Of a stretch of DNA of 64,000 nt, positions 36,800-45,265 are shown one piece after another. The DNA comes from JAIVJZ01 sp035296385. GTDB taxonomy: Bacteria; Acidobacteriota; Blastocatellia; Pyrinomonadales; Pyrinomonadaceae. The translations under genes were made by a program, and so were the position numbers. The DNA lies in the NCBI GenBank assembly GCA_035296385.1, contig DATHBB010000293.1:10115-74114 (forward strand), in the 5' to 3' direction. The notes under the pieces are model-generated. The model did not search any database. It saw nothing but the letters and a program-made list of their open reading frames with translations, and was not told where the DNA came from. The stretch's first letter is position 1. Every line of letters begins with the position of its first letter.

Positions 36800-37480
36800 A
36801 TGCGACAGACCAGAGAGACAAAAAAAGGTGAGGCGGGCTTTTCGCTCATGGAGTTGATGGTGGCGATGTGCGTGATGATGCTCATCACGGGCGCGGCCAC
36901 TTCGCTCCTCGTCGGCGCATTCAACGTGCGCTCTCACGAAGACCAGCGCACCGAGGCCATCGGCGACGCGCGCCGCGCGCTCAACATCATGACGCGCGAA
37001 CTATCCAACAGCGGCTATCAACTGCCGCCCGGACTCGCTTACACCTCGACGGCGGGTTCCGCCACCGTGCCCGTCAACGGTCTCCTTCCCGGCGACTGCG
37101 ACGCGACATCCATCACCTTCGTCACCAATCTCAACGCGAACATAACGGGCGGCGACAAGGATGTGAACGACGCGGACGAGGCGATCAAATACCAGTTCGT
37201 CCAAATCAACGGCAGCAGTTTTCTCGTGCGCAACGATCTGAACCCGCCGAACGACTCCCTCGTGCTCGCCAACCGCATCGACGGGATGCAACTCGTTTAT
37301 TTCGACATGGACGGCAACGATGTGACGGGCAACGTCGCGCTGGCGACGAGCCTTCGGATCAACCTGTGGGTCACGATCAACCCGGTCGGTCGAGAGGGCA
37401 CGACCGGTTATCAACCCGCTTCGCAGGTGCGTCTCACGTCCGATGTCAACCTGCGCAACGCGACGCTCGGATCGTTTTAA
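36800..37480 (+). CDS. type IV pilin-like protein (PilW type)
   Basis: The 226-residue protein has prepilin site GEAG|FSLMELMVAMCVMMLI with Glu5, then RRALNIMTRELSNSGYQLPP as in PilW/GspJ minor pilins, and a beta-rich C-terminal domain (ITFVTNLNANITGGD, LVYFDMDGNDVTG). It lies in the middle of the minor pilin operon, about 90 bases after the PilV-type gene. It probably forms the tip complex with its neighbours. Confidence 0.87.
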   Translation: MRQTRETKKGEAGFSLMELMVAMCVMMLITGAATSLLVGAFNVRSHEDQRTEAIGDARRALNIMTRELSNSGYQLPPGLAYTSTAGSATVPVNGLLPGDCDATSITFVTNLNANITGGDKDVNDADEAIKYQFVQINGSSFLVRNDLNPPNDSLVLANRIDGMQLVYFDMDGNDVTGNVALATSLRINLWVTINPVGREGTTGYQPASQVRLTSDVNLRNATLGSF

Positions 37481-37533
37481 CAGACTCTGGTTTAGCGAGG
37501 CGTGTGTAAGTCACAAGAGTGAGGGTGAAGAGG

Positions 37534-39510
37534 ATGAAGAAAACAACGAAGCGAAGCGTGAAAAAGGTCGCTCATCGCCACGGCGAACGCGGCGCGGCTC
37601 TCATCATGATGATGCTCGTCGCGATGCTGCTGCTGGCGGCTGGCGGCGCTTTGATCATGTCCACGGCCTTGTCCACGGGCACTGTTTACGAGGCGGCGCC
37701 GGAGATGCAGGCTTACTACGCAGCCGAGGCCGGACTTGAAGAAGTGTTGACGGTCCTGCGCGGCAACGTCGCCCCGCTCGGCGCGGGCAGTGCTGCCGCA
37801 CCCTCCGCCGCGCCCTTCACGGCTGCCGCCGCGTCGACAGGCGGCGGCACGACCACACAGATTCCCGACTCGTATAAGATCAGCCTGCGCCGCTCGATTG
37901 ATCCGGCCTATGCCGATCTCGCCAGCGACCCGGACAGCGCCCCGCAGCGTCGTCTCTCGCGCTGGCTCAACTACAACTACACGCCGCCCGGCGGCGACTA
38001 TCCGGATCGCGTCGCGCTCGTAGACAACTACAGCCCGCTCAACGGCTCGGCCTACCGCGTCGAACTCAGCGACCTCGACAACAGCACATCGGTCGCCTAC
38101 ACGACGACCGGCCTCTTCAAAACCACCCCGCCCCCCGGCCCACCACCCCCCGGCGCTCCCCCCCCACCCATCGTCAGCAGCGACGGCCTCTCCGTCACCT
38201 TCCGCACGCTTGATCCCGTACTCGGCAACGTTATCGGCACGGCCACCGTCGCCTACCTGCCGCGCACCAACGCCGCCGCTTTCACCAGCTATCCTTCCGC
38301 CACGTCAGACCTCGGCAGCTTCCGCGTCACCTCCACAGGTGTCGGCGCGACCATCCCGCCGGGCGTCACGTTCAACCTGAACGTCAACCAGACGGCCCCC
38401 TGGCAGGCGGGCGCGCCGCTCACGGCAGTGCTCGGCGGCCTCATCAACCCCGTGACGGGCGCGAGCACGCTCCAAGTCGGCTTCAAGCGCGACTACGTGC
38501 GTGTTGACGGCACGGTCATCAGGATCACGAATCTCGTCGGCAGACTTTTGAGCCTGCTCGCTCCGGCTGTCGGCGGGTCGAGCATTACGCCGATTCAGGC
38601 CAGCGTCATCGCGCCCGAACCGAAGCGCGTCAAGGTGGAATCAACCGGCATCGGGCCGAGGGGCGCGCAGAAGAAACTCGAAATGGTCGTCACGCGCGCC
38701 AACCTCGACTTTGAACCGCCCGCCACGCTCACCATGCGCGGCGCGAGCGACTGTAGCGCCCCCACCTTCGACACCGGCAGCAGCGGCGCGAAGAATTACA
38801 TCGGCAAGGACAAGGACGACCCTACCATGCAGCTTCCGGCCATCGCCGTCACGGCCTGCGACTACGACAACACGGTTGCGGGAACTAAGAAACCGGAGAC
38901 TGTGAGCGGCCCGCCGCAGGTCGGCATCCTCGACAACGGGACGGCCTCCGGCTCGATGTCGAGCGAGGGCGTGGAAACACCGGAATTTTTAACGACGGCG
39001 GGAAAAGCACGCCAGTATTTGAACGAGTTGGAAGCGACGGCGCGCTCGCAACATCGCTACTTCAATCCCGCCGACGGCACCTCTGCGAGCGGCAGCTTCG
39101 GCACGACGGCCAATCCCCTATTTACTTTCATTGACGGCGATTGCGAATTGTCGGGCGGCGCGGGGATGCTCGTCGTCACCGGCAACTTGAACATGAGCGG
39201 CAACCCTTCGTTCGAGGGCATCATTCTCGTGCTCGGCGAGGGCACCGTGAATCGAGACGGCGGCGGCGACGGCACCGTCAATGGTTCGATGGTGATCGCG
39301 AGTTTCCAGCGCACGTGGCCGGCAGCCGAAGACGATCCGGCCATCAACAACGACGTTGAATACCCGTTCCTCGCGCCCGCCTTCAGCACCAACGGCGGCG
39401 GCACCTCCACGATGCAATTCAGTTCAGTCGCCATCCAGCGTGCCTTGAACGTCCTCGGCGGCCCGCGCGTCGCCGGCATCGCCGAGCCCCCGCCGACGAT
39501 ACTGCCATAA
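37534..39510 (+). CDS. PilX-like large minor pilus-assembly protein
   Basis: The protein of 658 residues has the PilX N-terminal region: a basic start, then GERGAALIMMMLVAMLLLAA as membrane helix, and YYAAEAGLEEVLTVLRG. The very long exported part has a Pro-rich stretch (PPPGPPPPGAPPPP) and a C-terminal beta-helix-like region (GAGMLVVTGNLNMSGNPSFE, GSMVIASFQR) common in PilX proteins of this phylum. The ATG at 37534 has GAGGG upstream; a GTG at 37519 is an alternative. It is the last operon gene, followed by a strong terminator. Confidence 0.82.
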   Translation: MKKTTKRSVKKVAHRHGERGAALIMMMLVAMLLLAAGGALIMSTALSTGTVYEAAPEMQAYYAAEAGLEEVLTVLRGNVAPLGAGSAAAPSAAPFTAAAASTGGGTTTQIPDSYKISLRRSIDPAYADLASDPDSAPQRRLSRWLNYNYTPPGGDYPDRVALVDNYSPLNGSAYRVELSDLDNSTSVAYTTTGLFKTTPPPGPPPPGAPPPPIVSSDGLSVTFRTLDPVLGNVIGTATVAYLPRTNAAAFTSYPSATSDLGSFRVTSTGVGATIPPGVTFNLNVNQTAPWQAGAPLTAVLGGLINPVTGASTLQVGFKRDYVRVDGTVIRITNLVGRLLSLLAPAVGGSSITPIQASVIAPEPKRVKVESTGIGPRGAQKKLEMVVTRANLDFEPPATLTMRGASDCSAPTFDTGSSGAKNYIGKDKDDPTMQLPAIAVTACDYDNTVAGTKKPETVSGPPQVGILDNGTASGSMSSEGVETPEFLTTAGKARQYLNELEATARSQHRYFNPADGTSASGSFGTTANPLFTFIDGDCELSGGAGMLVVTGNLNMSGNPSFEGIILVLGEGTVNRDGGGDGTVNGSMVIASFQRTWPAAEDDPAINNDVEYPFLAPAFSTNGGGTSTMQFSSVAIQRALNVLGGPRVAGIAEPPPTILP

Positions 39511-39575
39511 CCGCCAACTTCGTCGCGCCGACTTCGCCCAACTCTAAAAACCACGCACCCGTTTCACGCCAGCAT

Positions 39576-39613
39576 GCGGCGCTCTCACGTTGAGAGTGCC
39601 GCACGCTTTTTTT
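39576..39613 (+). terminator. intrinsic terminator of the pilin operon
   Basis: GCGGCGCTCTCA and TGAGAGTGCCGC (one G-T pair) close a 3-nt loop; seven T residues follow after ACGC. Confidence 0.85.
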
Positions 39614-39668
39614 CGCCCCGCAGATCATCCGTCTTGACACACCCCGCCGGAATGATGAACGATGCACA

Positions 39669-39749
39669 CGTCAGAGGTTGGAGGTCAGAGGTTAGAGATC
39701 AGTTAAAACTGTCTTTCACTAACCTCTGACCTCTAACCTCTGACCTCTG
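39669..39749. repeat. heptad inverted repeat, family F copy 1
   Basis: GTCAGAG/GTTAGAG heptamer arms and complement. The loop reads AAAGACAGTTTT on the minus strand. The next start codon (39755) follows within six bases. Confidence 0.9.
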
Positions 39750-39754
39750 CGTTT

Positions 39755-41137
39755 ATGCCTGACATCCTGCTCGTCGAAGATAAAGACAGTTTGCGGCGCG
39801 TGCTGCGTCTGACGCTGGAGCACGCGGGCTACACCGTCTCGGAGTGTGCGGACGCGCGCGAGGCCGCCGCCGAAATCGCGCGCGCGCCCTACCGTCTCGT
39901 GCTCACGGATTTGCGCATGCCGCACGGCTCCGGCCTCGACGTGCTCCACGCCGCGCGCGCCGCCGACCCGGACGTGCCCGTCGTCGTGATGACCGCCTAC
40001 GGCTCGATTGACGAAGCCGTGCAGGCGATGAAAGACGGCGCGCACGATTTTCTACAGAAGCCCGTTGACTCCAATCACCTCCTGCTGCTCATCGGGCGCG
40101 CGCTCGAACAGGCGCGCCTGCGCACCGAAAATATTCTGCTGCGCGAAGAGTGGTCGCGCCGCTACGGCTTCCCGCGCATCATCGGCGAATCCGACGCCAT
40201 CAAACGCGCCGTCACCGAAACGCAGCGCGTCGCCACGACCGAAGCGACCGTGCTCCTCCTGGGCGAATCCGGCACGGGCAAAGAACTCTTCGCGCGCGCC
40301 GTGCATCATTTGAGCCATCGCCGCGATCAACCTTTCGTCGCCATCAACTGCGCCGCCATCCCCGAAACTTTGATCGAGTCGGAACTCTTCGGCCACGAGC
40401 GCGGCGCGTTCACCGGCGCGAACGAACGCCGCCCCGGTAAATTCGAACTCGCCACAGGCGGCACGGTCTTCCTCGACGAAATCGGCGAACTGCCGCTCGC
40501 CGTGCAGGGCAAACTTTTGCGCGCCATCGAAGAGAAGACCGTTGATCGAATTGGCGGTCGCATGCCCGTGCCCGTTGACGTGCGCATTGTCGCCGCGACG
40601 AACCGCGAACTTCAACAGGCCGCCGAAGCCGGAGAGTTTCGGCGCGATCTCTACTTCCGCCTCGCGGTCTTTCCCGTCGAGATTCCCCCTTTGCGCGCGC
40701 GCGGCGACGATGTTGCGCTGCTCGCGCGCCACTTCGCCGCGCAGTTCGGCAAAGAGTTGCGCGGGCGCGAAGCAACGCTCACCGAAGACGCCGTCGCAGC
40801 CCTCCGCGCGCACGCCTGGCCGGGCAACGTCCGCGAATTGGAGAACGCCATCGAGCGCGCCTGCATCCTCGCCGACGCTTCCACACTCGACGCGCGCGAT
40901 CTCAGTTTGCCCGTCGCGCGCACGAACGACGACGCGGCGGAGGCGTCGGATGCGTTTGCCGGAATGGATTTTTCGGGTTCGCTTGCGGAAGCGACCGAGC
41001 GCACCGTCCGTATCGTCGAACGACGCAAGATCGCGGAAGCCCTGCGCGCCCACGACGGCAACAAAACGCGCGCCGCCGAAACGCTCGGCGTCAGCTATAA
41101 AACGCTCCTGACCAAGATCAAGGACTACGACCTCTAA
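39755..41137 (+). CDS. NtrC-family sigma-54-dependent response regulator
   Basis: The 460-residue protein has a receiver domain (about 1-120; phosphoacceptor Asp in VLTDLRMPHG, conserved Lys in FLQKPVDSN), an AAA+ domain (about 140-380; Walker A GESGTGKE, sigma-54 contact loop GAFTGA in ERGAFTGANERRPG, sensor region RRDLYFRLAVFPVEIPPLR) and a C-terminal Fis-type helix-turn-helix (KTRAAETLGVSYKTLLTKI). It activates sigma-54 promoters on phosphorylation. No histidine kinase is adjacent. Its position after the pilin operon and before PEP-CTERM genes suggests a PilR- or PrsR-like role; this is inference. Confidence 0.92.
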   Translation: MPDILLVEDKDSLRRVLRLTLEHAGYTVSECADAREAAAEIARAPYRLVLTDLRMPHGSGLDVLHAARAADPDVPVVVMTAYGSIDEAVQAMKDGAHDFLQKPVDSNHLLLLIGRALEQARLRTENILLREEWSRRYGFPRIIGESDAIKRAVTETQRVATTEATVLLLGESGTGKELFARAVHHLSHRRDQPFVAINCAAIPETLIESELFGHERGAFTGANERRPGKFELATGGTVFLDEIGELPLAVQGKLLRAIEEKTVDRIGGRMPVPVDVRIVAATNRELQQAAEAGEFRRDLYFRLAVFPVEIPPLRARGDDVALLARHFAAQFGKELRGREATLTEDAVAALRAHAWPGNVRELENAIERACILADASTLDARDLSLPVARTNDDAAEASDAFAGMDFSGSLAEATERTVRIVERRKIAEALRAHDGNKTRAAETLGVSYKTLLTKIKDYDL

Positions 41138-41145
41138 ACACCCGC

Positions 41146-42954
41146 ATGACTCAAGAGCCAGAGGACGACGGCACGACGCACAACTCGCAACCCGGCAAAG
41201 ACGTGAGCGCTGTAGGAGCAGACTCCGTCGTCAAGTCGCGCTTCGACGACGCCAGCACCATCGCGGGCGAGTCTGATGCGACGGTCGGCGCGTCCACCGC
41301 ACAGTTCCCCGCCGAGCGCGTCGTCGCCGAGCGCGAACGCGAGACGAGCGCTGGCAAGTACGCGTTTCTAGTCGGCGCAGGGATTCTTCTCAGCCGCATC
41401 GTCGGACTCATACGCCAACGCGTCTTCGCTTACTACTTCGGCAACTCGTTCGCAAAGGACGCCTTCGACGCCGCCTTCAAAATTCCCAACTTCCTGCAAA
41501 ACGTTTTCGGCGAAGGCGCGCTCTCCGCCTCCTTCATCCCCGTCTACGCAAACTTGCTCGCGCGCGGCGACGAAGAAGAGGCCGACCGCGTGGCGGGCGC
41601 GGTCTTCACGCTGCTCGCGCTCGTCACATCAGTGCTCGTCCTCGGCGGCGTGCTTGCAACGCCGTATCTCATCAACTTTATCGCGCCCGGTTTTGAAGGC
41701 GCGCGTCAGGAGTTGGCGCTGCGACTCGTACGCATATTTTTTCCGGGCGCGGGACTCCTCGTGCTCTCCGCCTGGTGTCTCGGCGTGCTCAACAGTCACC
41801 GACGCTTCTTCCTCTCCTACACCGCGCCCGTCATCTGGAATCTATCGATCATCGCCGCGCTCATCAGTTTTGGGGGCTTCGGCGGTCTGTACGTCGGCGC
41901 GGAAAATCTGAACGACGATTTCTGGGCGCGCCTCGCCGTGATGGCCGCGTGGGGTTCGGTCATCGGGAGCGCCTTGCAGTTCGGCGTGCAACTGCCGACC
42001 GTGCTGCGACTCGTCAAACGCCTGCGCCTCTCGCTCGACACGACCTCGACGCACGTGCGCACGGTCGTGCGAAATTTCTTTCCCGTCTTTATGAGTCGCG
42101 GCGTCGTGCAGATCAGCGCGTTCGTGGATTCGATCATCGCGAGTTACCTGCCCATCGGCGCGGTCTCGGCGCTCACCTTCGCGCAGAGCATCTACACTCT
42201 GCCAGTCAGTCTCTTCGGCATGTCCGTGTCGGCGGCGGAACTGCCCGCCATGTCGAGCGCGGTCGGCAACACGGAGGAGGTGGCCGGACAGTTGCGCCGT
42301 CGTCTGGACGGCGGACTCCGGCAAATCGCCTTCTTCATAGTGCCCTCGGCGATGGCCTTTCTCGCGCTCGGCGACGTGATAGTCGGCGTGCTCTACCGCA
42401 CCGGCAGGTTTACGGACGACGACACGCTCTACGTCTGGGGCATCCTCATCGGCTCGTCCGTAGGGCTGCTCGCCTCCACGCTCGGACGCCTCTACTCTTC
42501 GACCTACTACGCCCTGCACGACACCCGCACGCCCCTGCGCTACGCCATCATACGCATCGTCTCGTCCATCATCCTCGGCATACTCTTCGCCATCTATCTG
42601 CCGCCCGTGCTCGGCATCAACCCGCGCTGGGGCATCGCCGGACTCACGACCGCCTCCGGCATCGCCGGATGGGTAGAGTTTTACCTGCTGCGTCGCACCT
42701 TGAACGGGCGGATCGGGCGAACCGGCTTGCCGCTCGCCTACATCTCTAAACTCTGGCTCGCCGCACTGCTCAGCGCCGCCGTCGCGTGGGGCATCAAACT
42801 CCTGCTCGGCGCGCGTCATCCGGCCATCGTCGCCGCCCTCGTCCTCACGCCCTACGGACTTCTCTATTTCGCCGTCACGACACTGTTCAAACTGCCCGAA
42901 GCGCGTAGCGTCGTCGGTCGCCTGCTGCGATTCCTGCCCTTCGCACGTAAATAG
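41146..42954 (+). CDS. murJ: lipid II flippase MurJ
   Basis: The 602-residue MOP-superfamily protein has about 14 transmembrane helices. Family blocks are visible: GILLSRIVGLIRQRVFAYYF, AFDAAFKIPNFLQNVFGEGA with ALSASFIPVYANLLARG, and ALTFAQSIYTLPVSLFGMSV. MurJ flips lipid II for peptidoglycan synthesis. A soluble N-terminal extension of about 65 residues (Asp/Glu/Ser-rich) precedes the first helix and is unusual. It starts eight bases after the response-regulator gene, suggesting cotranscription. Confidence 0.93.
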   Translation: MTQEPEDDGTTHNSQPGKDVSAVGADSVVKSRFDDASTIAGESDATVGASTAQFPAERVVAERERETSAGKYAFLVGAGILLSRIVGLIRQRVFAYYFGNSFAKDAFDAAFKIPNFLQNVFGEGALSASFIPVYANLLARGDEEEADRVAGAVFTLLALVTSVLVLGGVLATPYLINFIAPGFEGARQELALRLVRIFFPGAGLLVLSAWCLGVLNSHRRFFLSYTAPVIWNLSIIAALISFGGFGGLYVGAENLNDDFWARLAVMAAWGSVIGSALQFGVQLPTVLRLVKRLRLSLDTTSTHVRTVVRNFFPVFMSRGVVQISAFVDSIIASYLPIGAVSALTFAQSIYTLPVSLFGMSVSAAELPAMSSAVGNTEEVAGQLRRRLDGGLRQIAFFIVPSAMAFLALGDVIVGVLYRTGRFTDDDTLYVWGILIGSSVGLLASTLGRLYSSTYYALHDTRTPLRYAIIRIVSSIILGILFAIYLPPVLGINPRWGIAGLTTASGIAGWVEFYLLRRTLNGRIGRTGLPLAYISKLWLAALLSAAVAWGIKLLLGARHPAIVAALVLTPYGLLYFAVTTLFKLPEARSVVGRLLRFLPFARK

Positions 42955-43241
42955 GCAAAGTTTTTGTAAGAAAAACCGCTTGAATAACTCTTTTCTCAAA
43001 GCAGAGCTTGGATTGTTTCGTGCCGCGCCAGGCTTCAACGACAAGTTCATTAAGATTTCATTCTTTTTTCGGAAATCAAAGGGCATTGTGGATTTCCTTA
43101 ATAGCAAGAAGCCAAAACAACTTCGAAACGTGGTGCGAGAGGTGTATCCACTGCGCGTTAGAAGTCTTTACTTTGCAGGTTTTCAGATTGGCTTTCGTGG
43201 TTGAAAAAATCAAGGTCATGGTCAAAGAGGAGAAAAGAGAT

Positions 43242-43892
43242 ATGATTCGCAAAATGTTATTAACCAGTGCCGCCGCCTTTATGATGTTAGCGTTAAGCGT
43301 CATCGCGCGGGCTGATGCGGTTACGACGACGAGCATGGCTAACGCCACCCCTATGCCTACGGTGACGGCTACTATTTCCAACTACTCGTTGACCGGCAAC
43401 TCGTTCACCTTCACTATCTGTAATACTTCAAGCACCGGCTCTATTACTGCTCTCGGCTTCAATTTGCCCGGCACCGACCGCGGCACTTTTACGCTGACCA
43501 GCAGTTCAGACCCGGACTTTGCCATCCAAAGCCAAGTCAAGGCGCAGGCGGGTGCCCAAACCTCAACGCCCAATCTCGACTTCGCCCTGATAACCGGCAA
43601 AAACTTCGGCGGCGGTAAAGTCGGAGAGGGCATCCTCCCCGGTACATGCGCAACCTTCACCGTGACGGGCAATTTTAGCGGACTGACCGCGGACCAAATC
43701 GCCAATCTGGTCTTCGCACGTTTTCAGGGAATCCAGCCCGGAGACCAGAGCATCGTGGTTAACGTCAATCCTGAACCGATTCCCGAACCGGCCACGATGA
43801 TTCTCCTGGGCACGGGACTCGCGGGCGCGGCGGCAAGTATTCGTCGCAAACGCAGAGCGGCCAAAGATTTAGAGTCGTCCGAGAGCCTGTAA
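43242..43892 (+). CDS. PEP-CTERM sorting-domain protein
   Basis: The 216-residue exported protein starts at 43242 (GGAG upstream). Signal peptide KMLLTSAAAFMMLALSVIARA, a beta-rich body (ITALGFNLPGTDRGTFTLTS), then the C-terminal sorting signal PEPIPEPATMILLGTGLAGA followed by a basic tail (RRKRRAAK). The motif directs cleavage by an exosortase (EpsH) and surface or exopolysaccharide association. No exosortase is in the window. It lies 287 bases after murJ; a hairpin (43945-43976) follows it. The function of the body is unknown. Confidence 0.9.
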   Translation: MIRKMLLTSAAAFMMLALSVIARADAVTTTSMANATPMPTVTATISNYSLTGNSFTFTICNTSSTGSITALGFNLPGTDRGTFTLTSSSDPDFAIQSQVKAQAGAQTSTPNLDFALITGKNFGGGKVGEGILPGTCATFTVTGNFSGLTADQIANLVFARFQGIQPGDQSIVVNVNPEPIPEPATMILLGTGLAGAAASIRRKRRAAKDLESSESL

Positions 43893-43944
43893 TCTCCGGT
43901 CGGACGAGCGATTTTCGCTCCGTCTTTCGATTGATAAACTAAGC

Positions 43945-43976
43945 GGCGAGCCGAACCCCTACGGGCGCGGCTCGCC
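43945..43976. terminator. hairpin after first PEP-CTERM gene
   Basis: GGCGAGCCG and CGGCTCGCC pair around a 14-nt loop about 50 bases after the stop; no strong T-tract. Confidence 0.55.
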
Positions 43977-44007
43977 GGAAACTTTAGGCCGAACACCGAT
44001 TTTTTTC

Positions 44008-44023
44008 TGGAACTACCTTCGCA
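44008..44023 (+). promoter_or_regulatory. possible sigma-54 promoter element
   Basis: TGGAACTACCTTCGCA has the GG-N10-GC spacing of a -24/-12 promoter and differs from the consensus at three positions. It lies about 280 bases before the second PEP-CTERM start, so a long leader would be needed. Confidence 0.25.
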
Positions 44024-44305
44024 TTGAGTCTTTACTCGCAGTTAAAGGTTGAAAATCGATTGATTTGACGGTATAAGGACGTGCGCTGCCTTCACCGTCA
44101 GGGAAGATAGGTCAAGGGTTTTGCTCCGCCCCTGATTCTTAGAGAAAAAAATTCCGGATGTGCGGTTCGGAACTACTCTCCTTTACGCTCTAGCGCGTTT
44201 TTGCCCCCGAGCCGGATTGATGCTTAAAGCGTCGTTAGGCCGGAGGGCGTTGGGGTTTTAATTCAGACTTCCGTAAAAGGGTCCACAGAGGTAGGAGTCA
44301 CACAT

Positions 44306-44935
44306 ATGAAAAACTTCGCTTTGATGCTCAAACCGTTTGCCCTGAGCATCGCGCTACTCGCAATTTTCGCCGCAGGTCAAACAATCGCCAAGGCCGACCC
44401 GGTAACGGTTTCGGGCACTTCGACCGGAACGGTCACAGGTACTGCCGCGAATTTCCTGTCTTTCCAGGGCAACACCTTCACCGCGACGACCGCAGGCGGC
44501 GTCGGCTCGTTCAGCGGTACTAACCGCATCGGCACCTTCTTTCTTGCGCCAACCACCGGTGAAACGCCCGTAACCGGCAATTTCACCCTTAACCTGACGT
44601 TTACCGCCCCGTCCGGAATCAACGGAGGCCAGGGCGCGACGTACACCGCGACAGTTTCGGGCGTCGTCTCGACGACCGGGGCTGGCGGGGTCGAAGTTGT
44701 GTTTGACAACCCGAACCAGACGTTCACGTTCTCTAACCCGAACGGCAGCGGCACCTTCACCATCGAATTGGCGAACAATATTTTTGTTCAGTCCGGCAAT
44801 TCGGCCAATCTGACGGCTGGCCTCAGAGGTGAACAGACGCCTGTTCCCGAGCCTGCCACGATGATCCTGCTCGGCACGGGTCTCGCGGGCGTCGCCGCAC
44901 GCATCCGTAAACGTCGCAAAGACGCACAAAGCTAG
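44306..44935 (+). CDS. PEP-CTERM sorting-domain protein
   Basis: The 209-residue exported protein has a signal peptide (LMLKPFALSIALLAIFAAG), a Thr/Gly-rich beta body (residues about 30-175) and the C-terminal PVPEPATMILLGTGLAG with basic tail RIRKRRKD. GGTAGGAG lies about 12 bases before the ATG. Its size and C-terminus parallel the preceding PEP-CTERM protein but the bodies differ, so it is not a recent duplicate. It is probably sorted to the cell surface by an exosortase encoded elsewhere. Confidence 0.9.
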   Translation: MKNFALMLKPFALSIALLAIFAAGQTIAKADPVTVSGTSTGTVTGTAANFLSFQGNTFTATTAGGVGSFSGTNRIGTFFLAPTTGETPVTGNFTLNLTFTAPSGINGGQGATYTATVSGVVSTTGAGGVEVVFDNPNQTFTFSNPNGSGTFTIELANNIFVQSGNSANLTAGLRGEQTPVPEPATMILLGTGLAGVAARIRKRRKDAQS

Positions 44936-44970
44936 TCAGAGCGACACTTAGAACACCGCTTTCAGTTGCA

Positions 44971-45014
44971 GCGGAACGAGCCGGATTAGTTAAAGCTAAT
45001 CCGGCTCGTTCCGC
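44971..45014. terminator. 19-bp perfect hairpin after second PEP-CTERM gene
   Basis: GCGGAACGAGCCGGATTAG and its exact complement close a 6-nt loop about 35 bases after the stop. Only ATTT follows. Confidence 0.7.
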
Positions 45015-45159
45015 ATTTCACGCCCATTTTTGCCGGTTTTTACCGCGCCTTCCTGTTTTTAACAATTTCGACAAAATTTTCTGGAGAACTCTCCCGATTC
45101 AACATTTTCTTTGATTACAACAGGACGGCGAGAGTTGAGCGGCAGGCACTTACGGAGGA

Positions 45160-45184
45160 GAGCGCAAAGCGGCGCTCTTTTTTT
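45160..45184 (+). terminator. orphan intrinsic terminator
   Basis: GAGCGC-AAAGCG-GCGCTC is followed by seven T residues. It lies 145 bases after the hairpin at 44971 and before the nnr promoter; no gene lies between, so it may end a short transcript or insulate nnr. Confidence 0.65.
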
Positions 45185-45228
45185 GTGCCTCTTTTTACAC
45201 TTTTCTGCCCGCCCGCGCCTCAATGGGA

Positions 45229-45258
45229 TTGACCCGCAAGTAATTCTCTCCTTATCAT
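45229..45258 (+). promoter_or_regulatory. sigma-70 promoter for nnr, leaderless start
   Basis: TTGACC and TATCAT are separated by 18 bases. The predicted transcription start falls at about 45265, directly at the GTG start codon (45266), which would give a leaderless mRNA. Confidence 0.5.
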
Positions 45259-45265
45259 CCGCCTT

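Noticed and set aside
42961..43240. Sigma-54 promoter before the first PEP-CTERM gene
   Set aside because: A GG-N10-GC pair near 43010 matches the consensus too poorly at the other positions.
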